The translations under genes were made by a program, and so were the position numbers. A stretch of DNA of 64,000 bases, taken from positions 248,001-312,000 of the forward strand of contig NZ_JAKRNK010000004.1 of the NCBI RefSeq assembly GCF_022346885.1. Reading direction: 5' to 3'. Each line of letters starts with the position of its first letter. Position 1 is the stretch's first letter. The notes under the pieces are model-generated. The model made no database searches. It was given only the letters and a program-made list of their open reading frames with translations, and had not been told where the DNA came from. Positions 9,215 through 16,724 of the stretch are shown piece by piece. This DNA comes from Paenibacillus sp. ACRRX (GTDB lineage: Bacteria > Bacillota > Bacilli > Paenibacillales > Paenibacillaceae).

Positions 9215-9373
9215 GCTCCACTCTCCCCTTTGACCTAAATAGCTCCCTGCAGCTGACGCAGGGAATTACCGTTATTCATCCAAGTTGTAAGTCTACCAAA
9301 AAAGTTTGAACAACCTATGAACGACATTATAAAGGGGAAACGTACTCTGCTATAATGCTCCCCACGAATGACA
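9215..9373. other. Intergenic region upstream of the adaptor gene
   Basis: On the minus strand a TATAAT at 9326-9331 may serve the exporter operon, but no good -35 precedes it. A 6-bp GC-rich hairpin (CCCTGC / GCAGGG) at about 9245-9263 would lie in the untranslated leader. A plus-strand TTGAAC-16-TATAAA pair at 9305-9332 has no gene downstream. No coding sequence was seen. Confidence 0.35.
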
Positions 9374-9405
9374 AAACAGCAGCCATCCATGGGATGACTG
9401 CTTTT
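9374..9405. terminator. Terminator after bcrC
   Basis: Stem AGCAGCCATCC / GGATGACTGCT (11 bp, one mismatch) with AAAA before and TTTT after, so it can act in both directions. It closes the bcr transcript on the minus strand. Confidence 0.75.
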
Positions 9406-9479
9406 ACGGCGAATCTATGCTCTTTCTCAGCTTCTGCTATCGTGTCATTCCTACGTTCACAATAGCTTCTTCCCAATCA

Positions 9480-10055
9480 CTAGCCTGTTGTCGGCCAGAT
9501 TCGCTGTTCCGCTTGCTCATACCGCTTAAGGAACACTGCAATAAACGGAAGCTTGGGCACCAACCAATAGGAAACCAAGGCTCCTGTGATGCCTACCAGC
9601 GATCCGACGGCAATATCAACAGGATAGTGAACGCCTACCCAAATGCGAGATATCGCAACACAACAGGCCAGAGCAAGCCATAACCATCCCCATTTCCTGC
9701 GGACCAGCCAATAAGACATACACACTGAAAAGAACAAAATTGTATGGTCACTTGGAAATGAGTTATTAATGCCATGCTCGATTAATCTATTTACATCTTT
9801 CAGTTCGGCAAATGGCTGTTGATGAGCATGTAAAAGTCCTAGCACCTTTCCAGTTAGCTCTGCAAACACAAAAGCGAGACCGGCCTGAATGACCATCATC
9901 CGGTTAGCGGCAGTTCTGGTAAACCAGTACACAAGCATGCTTAACGCCAAAAGATATATCGTATATTCCGCCGTAATGACTACGCTCGGGTTAAGAAAGG
10001 CGTATTGCTGACCTAGATTGTTAATGGCCCAAAATAACTCTATATTTAATGTCAC
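9480..10055 (-). CDS. bcrC: BcrC-type undecaprenyl-diphosphatase
   Basis: A 191-residue PAP2-family membrane phosphatase. It dephosphorylates undecaprenyl diphosphate, the lipid trapped by bacitracin. Motif 2 is NSFPSDH and motif 3 is SRIWVGVHYPVD. Motif 1 has HQQPF instead of the usual RP pair; from memory, B. licheniformis BcrC has a similar Gln-Pro form, which supports the assignment. The start is a GTG at 10055 that overlaps the bcrB stop (GTGA), with AAGGTGG 7 nt upstream. It is the last gene of the bcrABC cluster and precedes a terminator. Confidence 0.88.
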   Translation of the reverse strand: MTLNIELFWAINNLGQQYAFLNPSVVITAEYTIYLLALSMLVYWFTRTAANRMMVIQAGLAFVFAELTGKVLGLLHAHQQPFAELKDVNRLIEHGINNSFPSDHTILFFSVCMSYWLVRRKWGWLWLALACCVAISRIWVGVHYPVDIAVGSLVGITGALVSYWLVPKLPFIAVFLKRYEQAEQRIWPTTG

Positions 10056-10786
10056 TTAATATCCACCTTCTTAAAGTAAACGATTGTAGCTATAAGTCCA
10101 ACTATTGAAGTAATCCCAATCGCCAAAAAAGAATATAAAGGGGGATACTGCGGGAGATAACCGTTAATCGTGATCACATGAACAGCCGACCATGGGTAAA
10201 GCGGCTTGAAGTCGGAATTGATCACAGATACATTCCCCAATGTAATCACAGCCGTAAATATAATGGTCGGGACATAATTTTTATACAAAAACGTGGTTAA
10301 CATCGTTGGTGTAGACAGTAAAAACAACAAGACAGCTCCGATCAAATACTCCTTTAACGATTGTATCAGTATGGCTGCGCTCAGACCTTCAAATCCGCCT
10401 ATAATGCCAAGCAGCAGCGTTAACCCCCACGCCTCCAGTGTCAGCACTAGAATCCATCCCAACAGCAGGATCAATTTACTTATAATAAGATTTGTCCGTG
10501 ACACAGGTATCGTTAACAAGTTCTTTAATGTATCTTCCGCGTATTCACGATTAAAGAGGTACGCTGTAATGACCCCATATAATAAAGGTCCAATCAGCAA
10601 CAGCACGTTTAAGTTTGTATTATAGAAGGACAGCTCAAATGAAATCGGTTCATCTGGCGTCTTGCTTTTCATATTCAAATAGGCGAGATACATCATGATA
10701 GGTGCTGCTGAGGCGCCGATAACGCTGACCAGAAACATTTTAGCCCGCTTTAGCTTAAGCAGCTCCGTGTATACGAGATCAACCAA
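10052..10786 (-). CDS. bcrB: BcrB-type ABC-2 permease
   Basis: A six-helix ABC-2 permease of about 244 residues that pairs with the BcrA-like ATPase. Conserved features include YTELLKLKRAKMF at the N-terminus and LFNREYAEDTLKNLLTIPVSR in the first cytoplasmic loop. The start is uncertain: no ATG is suitable, and I choose the TTG at 10786 over the in-frame TTG/GTG codons at 10795-10801. It overlaps bcrA by a few bases and bcrC by 4, so the three are coupled. Known BcrAB transporters remove bacitracin or protect its lipid target. Confidence 0.85.
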   Translation of the reverse strand: MVDLVYTELLKLKRAKMFLVSVIGASAAPIMMYLAYLNMKSKTPDEPISFELSFYNTNLNVLLLIGPLLYGVITAYLFNREYAEDTLKNLLTIPVSRTNLIISKLILLLGWILVLTLEAWGLTLLLGIIGGFEGLSAAILIQSLKEYLIGAVLLFLLSTPTMLTTFLYKNYVPTIIFTAVITLGNVSVINSDFKPLYPWSAVHVITINGYLPQYPPLYSFLAIGITSIVGLIATIVYFKKVDIK

Positions 10787-11699
10787 TGCTCCCACCACCA
10801 ATCAGCCTAACAAAGTAGTCTTCCAACCTGTCTTCGCTTACTGTGATCTTCGACACTTCAATCCCTTGTTCCACAAACAACTTGTTTATTAGGCCTTGTT
10901 GACCAAGATGCGAATATACTCGGATATGACCATCGTCGTACACCTCATAATCCACAATGCCACATCGCTGCTCTAGCAGCTTCACTGCCTTATTGTCATT
11001 GGATACTTTAAACTCCAAATAGTTGCGATTTCTGGCTCGCAGTTCCTCGTAAGAAACCTCCTCCAACAGCTTACCCTGATGAATAATGCCAATATGATCA
11101 GCTAGCTGCTCAACTTCCGAAAGAATATGGCTGGAAATCAGCACGGTGATCTTTCTTTCCGAAGCCAAAGAAGTAATCAGCTTTCGAATTTCTTTAATTC
11201 CAATCGGATCAAGTCCATTCGTGGGCTCGTCCAGAATCAACAGCTCGGGATGGTGGAGAATTGCCCTTGCAATGCCCAGCCTTTGTTTCATACCCATCGA
11301 GTATTGACCAACTCTTTTGCTGGTTTCATGTTCAAGTCCTACAATTTCAAGCGCGTCCTCAAGCGCATCTCTCTTATGAACCCCCATAAGCTTGGCATTA
11401 ATAAGCAGATTTTCTCTAGCTGTCAGGTTCTCATAGAACCCCGAATGCTCAACCATTGAGCCTATTCTTCTCAGTATCTCTTTCTGCTTGACAGACATGC
11501 TTTCTCCGAAAATCTCTATCTCCCCGTGTGAGGGCTTGATCAAGCCCAATAACATTCGAATTGTTGTGGTTTTTCCAGCACCATTTCGACCAAGAAAACC
11601 GTAAATCTGTCCTTTCTTTACATGAATGTCCAAATTGTCGACTACGGCTTGCGAGCCATATATTTTGGTCAAATTGGTCGTGCGAATTATACTGCCCAT
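10779..11699 (-). CDS. bcrA: BcrA-type ABC transporter ATPase
   Basis: A 306-residue ATPase. Walker A is GRNGAGKTT, the signature YSMGMKQRLG, Walker B LLILDEPTNGLDP, the switch His in LISSHIL. The C-terminal 90 residues (from about 215) form the extra domain of BcrA-like exporters. The 306-residue length equals my memory of B. licheniformis BcrA. It starts behind GGCAGGAGGT, 40 bp downstream of a candidate -10. It powers the BcrB permease. Confidence 0.9.
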   Translation of the reverse strand: MGSIIRTTNLTKIYGSQAVVDNLDIHVKKGQIYGFLGRNGAGKTTTIRMLLGLIKPSHGEIEIFGESMSVKQKEILRRIGSMVEHSGFYENLTARENLLINAKLMGVHKRDALEDALEIVGLEHETSKRVGQYSMGMKQRLGIARAILHHPELLILDEPTNGLDPIGIKEIRKLITSLASERKITVLISSHILSEVEQLADHIGIIHQGKLLEEVSYEELRARNRNYLEFKVSNDNKAVKLLEQRCGIVDYEVYDDGHIRVYSHLGQQGLINKLFVEQGIEVSKITVSEDRLEDYFVRLIGGGSIG

Positions 11700-11746
11700 G
11701 TGCTGTACCTCCTGCCTCGCATAATAAATTCAGAACTCTTATTAAC

Positions 11747-11800
11747 ATCATAAGCAGGCGAATTTAAATAGCTCTTAATCAATTCTTAATTAACTCTTAA
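11747..11800 (-). promoter_or_regulatory. bcrA promoter with three direct repeats (BacR site)
   Basis: Read on the minus strand, TTAAGAG, TTAAGAA and TTAAGAG occur at 11794-11800, 11783-11789 and 11772-11778, exactly 11 bp apart. A -10 like TATGAT lies at 11747-11752. The nearest repeat falls on the expected -35, where no good hexamer exists. In-phase direct repeats over the -35 are typical of OmpR-type activators, and the BacR-like regulator is encoded just upstream. The start codon is about 40 nt below the predicted transcription start. Confidence 0.6.
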
Positions 11801-11810
11801 ATGGCTGCGG

Positions 11811-12827
11811 CTAAGGATGCTTAGGAATTGTGATACCAAAAGTCGTGCATACACCAGGATCACTAGTAACCCAGATCGCCCCTCCATTTTTCTCGATCAA
11901 AGCTTTAGCGATAGCAAGTCCTAGCCCGCTCCCGCCCTGCAAAGAGCTTCTTGATCGCTCTGTACGATACAATCGGTCAAATACCTTCTCTCTATCTTCT
12001 TCCACTATTCCCGTGCCCTGGTCCCATATGCGTAATTCGTACTCCTGCTTGCATTCTGTTAACTCCAGGCCAACCACTTTACCGTCCTTGCCATACTGCA
12101 CGGCATTTTTCATAATATTGCTAATAATCCGATTCATACTTACACGGTCCGCCACAATCAGACACGGAACGTCTGGAATAGAAGCCTTAACCTCAAGCTG
12201 CTGTCTGCGCAGTTCTGGAATAAACTCAATCACACATTCTCTAGCCAGCTCTGCCAAATCAAGCCGCTCAGGCTTCATCACTATTTCGTCTGCATCCAGC
12301 TTCGAAAGGTCAAAGAGATGGTCAATCAGCTTCTTAAGGTTATTGGCTTTATTTAAAACAATGGCGGTATATGCTTGTCTCTCCGCCGAATTGTCGGCTA
12401 TATCATCCATCAAGGCATCTACATAACCAATAATGGAAGTCAGCGGCGTGCGGATATCATGCGAGATATTAGATAATAAACTCTTTCTCGCCGCCTCAGA
12501 GCGGATAGTCTGTACCTGAAGTTTATCGATCTGCTCTATTAACTCGTTAATGGAGAATATAACTTCGTTAAGTAAAGGCTCTCCATTTGCCAATAGTCGT
12601 GTGTTTCGATTGCCCTGTACAGCACGCTTCAGTGCTTGATGAGCATCTTTTAGTCTAGCAACAAAACGAATTCTAGCCAGCAGCAGTATACTGGCAGACA
12701 TATAAATCACGATAAATAAAACCCCTCGTACCGTTCCCAAGGGGCCGTTCCATATATCATGAATCAGAAGGAATGTAAGAGCTAGCAGCAAACAGCAGAT
12801 CAGCACGATGTTCCTGTCAGGTCTCAT
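11811..12827 (-). CDS. BacS-like sensor histidine kinase
   Basis: A 338-residue kinase started at the ATG at 12827, whose ribosome site AGGTGAG is inside the regulator gene. Two N-terminal helices at about 7-22 and 35-52 are joined by only a short loop, so there is almost no external sensor domain. This is typical of kinases that sense through a partner transporter or within the membrane. HisKA has NISHDIRTPL (His123); the ATPase domain has NIMKNAVQYG, DQGTGI and GGSGLGLAIAK. It overlaps the regulator by 11 bp and lies directly upstream of bcrABC. A bacitracin-sensing role is inferred from position. Confidence 0.85.
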   Translation of the reverse strand: MRPDRNIVLICCLLLALTFLLIHDIWNGPLGTVRGVLFIVIYMSASILLLARIRFVARLKDAHQALKRAVQGNRNTRLLANGEPLLNEVIFSINELIEQIDKLQVQTIRSEAARKSLLSNISHDIRTPLTSIIGYVDALMDDIADNSAERQAYTAIVLNKANNLKKLIDHLFDLSKLDADEIVMKPERLDLAELARECVIEFIPELRRQQLEVKASIPDVPCLIVADRVSMNRIISNIMKNAVQYGKDGKVVGLELTECKQEYELRIWDQGTGIVEEDREKVFDRLYRTERSRSSLQGGSGLGLAIAKALIEKNGGAIWVTSDPGVCTTFGITIPKHP

Positions 12828-13533
12828 TTTTCTCACCTACAAACTTATAACCGATTCCCCATACGGTCTGCACCCACTTTGGATCCGACGGATCCTCTTC
12901 GATCTTCATCCGCAGCTTGCGAATATGCACCATCACCGTATTGTCGTCTTCGACATAGTCGCTGTCCCAGACATGCCGAAAGATTTGGGTCTTCGTAAAG
13001 ACCTGCTCGGGATGTGCAGCCAGAAATTTAAGCAGTTCAAACTCCTTTGCTGTTAACGACACTTCCGTGCCTGCCTTGGTAACGGCATACTTTTTGAGAT
13101 CAATTGTTAATCCCTCATACCGGAGAAATAGCGGCTCTTCCTGGTTGCCACGCTCACTGCCTAATACGAAGAAACGCCGCAGATGCGCCTTGATACGCGC
13201 CACTAATTCATGAATGCTAAACGGTTTTGTTACATAATCGTCCGCCCCGACGCCTAGTCCTACAATTTTATCCACTTCCTGATCCTTCGCAGTCAGCATC
13301 AAAATGGGTACGTTGGTCGATTGCCGCAGCCGCCTACACACTTCAATGCCATCCACTCGCGGCATCATCAAATCCAGTATGACTAGGTTATAACGATGTT
13401 GTTCAAAAAGACGGAGTGCCTCCTCACCGTCTGCAGCCGTATCTACTGTATAGAGTTCCCTTTGTAAATATTTGTGGATGAGATCCCGTATTTCCTTCTC
13501 ATCATCTGCTACAAGTATGCGAATGTCCTTCAT
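12817..13533 (-). CDS. BacR-like OmpR-family response regulator
   Basis: A 238-residue regulator with receiver Asp54 (LVILDLMMP), Thr in MLTAKD and Lys in VTKPFS. The winged-helix end has DNTVMVHIRKLRMKIE and VWGIGYKFVG. It is the first gene of the five-gene resistance locus (regulator, kinase, ATPase, permease, phosphatase), all on the minus strand. The three direct repeats ahead of bcrA are its likely target. Upstream, at about 13550-13572, an imperfect inverted repeat (TAGGAT and ATCCTTATA) could be another control site. Confidence 0.87.
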   Translation of the reverse strand: MKDIRILVADDEKEIRDLIHKYLQRELYTVDTAADGEEALRLFEQHRYNLVILDLMMPRVDGIEVCRRLRQSTNVPILMLTAKDQEVDKIVGLGVGADDYVTKPFSIHELVARIKAHLRRFFVLGSERGNQEEPLFLRYEGLTIDLKKYAVTKAGTEVSLTAKEFELLKFLAAHPEQVFTKTQIFRHVWDSDYVEDDNTVMVHIRKLRMKIEEDPSDPKWVQTVWGIGYKFVGEKNET

Positions 13534-13705
13534 ATCTGCACCTGCTTTTTATAGGATCACATATCCTTATACGTTATCACATGTCATTAAATTTCATTAT
13601 GTACCATCATATCAGCTTCGTCCTTGCCTTTGTAGCAGTAGATAAGGCCGTGGTTGGGCGCAAGCCCGCCTTCATGCGGCACGCTGATCTACTGACGCAT
13701 AGAAA

Positions 13706-13747
13706 AAGGGCCTAGTTCAGTCACGTTGTATGACTAAGCTATGCCCC
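13706..13747 (-). terminator. Minus-strand terminator between glycosyltransferase and bacR
   Basis: Minus-strand stem TAGCTTAGTCA / TGACTGAACTA, extended by GGGC pairs, followed by TTTTT. It shields the bac/bcr locus from transcription arriving from the right. Confidence 0.55.
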
Positions 13748-13912
13748 ATTGCTATTATTGCACGATCTTTAAATGAACACTTCTCCCACGCGTTGCTCGT
13801 ATTATATTATTTCCTGGGCTAGCATTAGCAGTATCCATGTATACGCTCAGCCACTTTATCAGTATATTTTAATAACACTAGTATTTAAATATGTTCAATA
13901 AGTCATATTAAT

Positions 13913-14003
13913 CGCTTAGTCTCATAAGTAATGGTGCGGACTACAAAATTTAAATAAGATGTTCTCTGTCCTTCTAGACCTTAACCCTTTACATCATCAT
14001 ACA
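13913..14003. repeat. Diverged 91-bp repeat, copy A
   Basis: Aligned without gaps to 16314-16404, about 66 of 91 bases agree by hand count. The best-kept block is CTTTACATCATCATACA at the right end. On the minus strand both copies read YDDVK, but copy A then has a stop. The two copies flank the glycosyltransferase in the same orientation. Confidence 0.55.
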
Positions 14004-14506
14004 CTTGGATTGTGGATTTTCTTTAGCGGAACCGATTACCTTCAGCAGCATCCTATTCTCTCCTTATTCAACTGCTGTGGAAGGAACCTCGCTCGAGGTG
14101 AAACCTGTTATTGCAACAACCGCTTGAAAAGGAACAAAAGTCAAGTGTTGAAAAAAAATTGCTGATTAATTACCTGAACCTTACGGAGCTCTAAAAGAAC
14201 AAGTGCCAATTGCATCCGAATGGGGCGTAAAATGCAATAGTGAATTGAAAAACTTTCATTTGTTCTTTGCCGTTCCGGGGTCCATAGTACTATTGTAATT
14301 TTGTGGGTTTGGGTTCTAGCTCAAATCGCCAGCATAACCATTGGCGAAGCGTTAGGATTTCTTTTAGGAAGCTGTTTTTGTCCATATATAGACAAATAAG
14401 CCCTTTCTAAATATGCTTCTTTCATGCATCTATTTAGCAAGGACTTGTTTGTCTTACTCAAACGTAAAAACAACAAGTATTCTCTTTGCGACAACATACC
14501 AAGGTT

Positions 14507-15889
14507 TCATCGCTTTGATTTATACAGCATATATGCGAGTTTCTTCGCGTTTCGGTGCCAGTCGTAATATTTTGTGGCGTAATCAAGTGCCACTGGAATA
14601 TGATTTTGAATTGTTTGTTTATTTGCTTCGGAACACAGCTTTACTAATGTATTCGCTAGTGCATCAATGTCCCCTAGCCTGTACTGAAGCCCAAGTGCTC
14701 CAAAACCTGTTATATCGTCCGCAGCATCAATGTCTGATGTTACAAACATACAACCGTGAAACAAGGCTTCAGCGTATACGTTTGGAGTTCCACCCTCCAA
14801 CTGTGATGTGAGCGCAAAAATCTTTGCTTCAGCATATTCACGGTATAATTCGTCTTTGTTTGTAATCGCTCCTGTGAAAATAACCCGACTTTTCAAATCA
14901 GGACGTTGTGCGAAATATTCACTTATAAACGATTGGAACTCGGGGTCTACTGTTCCTACAAGACGTACTGTCCAATCTTTAATTTCATTTGAAACTCTTG
15001 CGAATGCAATCAGTAACTCAGCATTGTTTTTCTGTGCTGTGCCAATTCTGCCAACTGTAAGTATAATATTTTTCTTTAGATCGGGGTCAGCAGTAATCGT
15101 TGTTTCTGTTGAATTAAAGAAACCATTAGGGAGCCAATGACATGTAAAATTTACATTTGGGTTTCCATTTAACGCATCACGCAAAGAGATGGATGATGTA
15201 GCTATAATATCACACTGGTCCGCAAATTTTCTTACTCTCGGGCTTGCCCAGTTAATTCTGCTCATCCAGTGACGGTTCATGTCAAGGCCACAATATACTT
15301 TACCGTCAGGGCGCAGTTTACGATATGTTTCAAGGAAATCTGTGGTTTGCTCATACATACCATGTAAAATAAGTACATCCATCTTTGTGTAATTATCATT
15401 TAAATGCTTATAGTATGCATCAGCTTGTCCATTTGTAAAATCATGGAATAGGACCTCTTGGTCCGGTAAAACCGACAAATACGGATAGTCAGAAATATTT
15501 GTTCCAAAGTACATAACAGGTCGTGCATTGAGAGCTTTCGCTAACATATACCCCGTTAGCCCTTTATCTTTTAACAGTTCCGTATTTGACCACTTTCTAT
15601 AACCTTGAACAGCAGGCGTATATATGCCATCGGGTTTGCTGTTGTCAGATATCACACTATCAGACTGCATTAAATCAATTATATGCTCCAACACTTCATC
15701 TTGCCGGGCACATATTTCTACTCGCAATTCAGTATCTAGACTCTTTATGTTTGAAGTTGCCAATCGTCCTGCTGCCTCATGCATATCATATAGTTCAACG
15801 GCAGTTTCATTTGGCAATTCATTAACTCTTTTAATGAGCGGTTCAGTTTCTGATAAAAAATCTAAAATCATCTGGTTATATGTCGACAT
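14507..15889 (-). CDS. GT4-type glycosyltransferase
   Basis: A 460-residue protein. The C-terminal half is a GT-B domain: ILTVGRIGTAQKNNAELLI, KSRVIFTGAI and LTSQLEGGTPNVYAEAL, the last holding the EX7E motif that binds the sugar nucleotide in retaining GT4 enzymes. The N-terminal 100 residues are helical and unlike standard GT4 enzymes. No signal peptide or membrane helix is seen. The start is the ATG at 15889 behind GGGGGA. It stands alone between two diverged repeat copies, and its codons look richer in A/T than those of its neighbours, so it may have been acquired. The acceptor is unknown. Confidence 0.82.
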   Translation of the reverse strand: MSTYNQMILDFLSETEPLIKRVNELPNETAVELYDMHEAAGRLATSNIKSLDTELRVEICARQDEVLEHIIDLMQSDSVISDNSKPDGIYTPAVQGYRKWSNTELLKDKGLTGYMLAKALNARPVMYFGTNISDYPYLSVLPDQEVLFHDFTNGQADAYYKHLNDNYTKMDVLILHGMYEQTTDFLETYRKLRPDGKVYCGLDMNRHWMSRINWASPRVRKFADQCDIIATSSISLRDALNGNPNVNFTCHWLPNGFFNSTETTITADPDLKKNIILTVGRIGTAQKNNAELLIAFARVSNEIKDWTVRLVGTVDPEFQSFISEYFAQRPDLKSRVIFTGAITNKDELYREYAEAKIFALTSQLEGGTPNVYAEALFHGCMFVTSDIDAADDITGFGALGLQYRLGDIDALANTLVKLCSEANKQTIQNHIPVALDYATKYYDWHRNAKKLAYMLYKSKR

Positions 15890-16404
15890 ACACTAATCCC
15901 CCATACACTGTCAAAAGCGTAAGCTATAAAAAGGCGCGTCTTTTCTTTGGCTAGTATTGCTCAAATTCTTCCTACCCAATTGGTAAATATAACATAGAAA
16001 ATGCCTAAATTCAATTTCGAATTCATTAAATTTCCCCATACAGCTAGATGGTCATTTTTTATTTTGCCCGTTTTGCCCTTATCGCTTGGTCTCCGCTCAA
16101 GTATTTCTTCCACTATGCAGCCCTAAACTTGATCTTATGGAGGGGTTGTATAGTGAGAGAAGGTGGATGTCAACAACAACATCTTTTACCTTACAGCTTC
16201 TGAGATCTGTAAAAATGCGGGAGCATTTATAGACAATATTATGAAAGATCATTCTATGGAGATTATTGATCGGCTCTGTGCAAGAATGAAAGTCTCACTG
16301 GTTAAACTTATATAGTTTATTCTCATATCTAATTGTGCGAGCTACAAATTTGATGTAGAAGGTTTGCTGCCTCCTTACACCTTGACTCTTTACATCATCA
16401 TACA
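15890..16404. other. Gene-free stretch upstream of the glycosyltransferase
   Basis: About 500 bp with no supported gene. It holds repeat copy B at its right end (16314-16404). A minus-strand open frame of 74 codons (16295-16519) overlaps this repeat and a large hairpin. It lacks a ribosome site, and the same frame is broken in copy A, so I treat it as a remnant. Confidence 0.45.
16314..16404. repeat. Diverged 91-bp repeat, copy B
   Basis: Partner of 13913-14003. On the minus strand it reads without stop as part of LYDDVKSQGVRRQQTF and on to VARTIRYENK. I do not recognise this peptide. A fragment of a transposase or another selfish gene is possible but not shown. Confidence 0.55.
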
Positions 16405-16470
16405 GAAGCCCCTCCAAGCAACAGTGATCGCTCCGCAACTCTTTAATCACTGTTTCCTGTAAGGGGCTTA
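16405..16470. terminator. Large two-part hairpin
   Basis: Outer arms AAGCCCCT / AGGGGCTT and inner arms AACAGTGAT / ATCACTGTT enclose a 17-nt loop. It abuts repeat copy B directly. It may be a terminator for the small minus-strand gene to its right, though no clear T-run follows, or part of the degraded element. Confidence 0.5.
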
Positions 16471-16526
16471 TATAAGTTACAAGCACGGTTTTTAATTTGC
16501 TACAAATCCACAGCAGCATCTTATAC

Positions 16527-16692
16527 TTACTCGGACTTACGTCTGCTTCTTACCGCTCCTATTGCGGCTCCAAAAGCAATGCCAATTTCGACACCAACGG
16601 CCAGATTGTTCATGGCCAGACCTAGCACCAAACCAAACATCATTCCGATGGCTATGCCGCGGGATAATTTCCTTCTGTCTTTTAACTTCCAT
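16527..16692 (-). pseudogene. Frameshifted glycine-zipper membrane protein
   Basis: An ATG at 16692 with GAGG 10 nt upstream starts MEVK. After the AAAA run at 16680-16683 the reading must skip one base to continue. The shifted frame then reads DRRKLSRGIAIGMMFG, then LGLAMNN, then GIAFGAAIGAVRSRRKSE and a stop, which is a well-formed Gly-rich single-span membrane protein of about 54 residues. In the shifted frame a stop lies just upstream of the ATG, so no uninterrupted start exists. The total of 166 nt is one more than a multiple of three. This is either a real mutation or a one-base sequencing error. It begins 33 bp after the S9 peptidase stop. Confidence 0.6.
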
Positions 16693-16724
16693 TAAATCGG
16701 TCCTCGATCTAAATACTGACTATT

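Larger units (their letters stand above)
13534..14506. other. Gene-free stretch with degraded sequence
   Basis: About 970 bp without a supported gene. It contains one hairpin terminator (13706-13747) and one copy of a diverged 91-bp repeat (13913-14003). Short open frames here lack ribosome sites and family character. On the minus strand the repeat copy is interrupted by a stop, so this looks like decayed mobile or coding sequence. Confidence 0.5.

Noticed and set aside
13959..14165. Plus-strand open frame of 68 codons
   Set aside because: No ribosome site, crosses repeat copy A, and the peptide has no domain-like character.
16295..16519. Minus-strand open frame of 74 codons as a gene
   Set aside because: No ribosome site; it spans a hairpin and repeat copy B, and the same frame has a stop in copy A.
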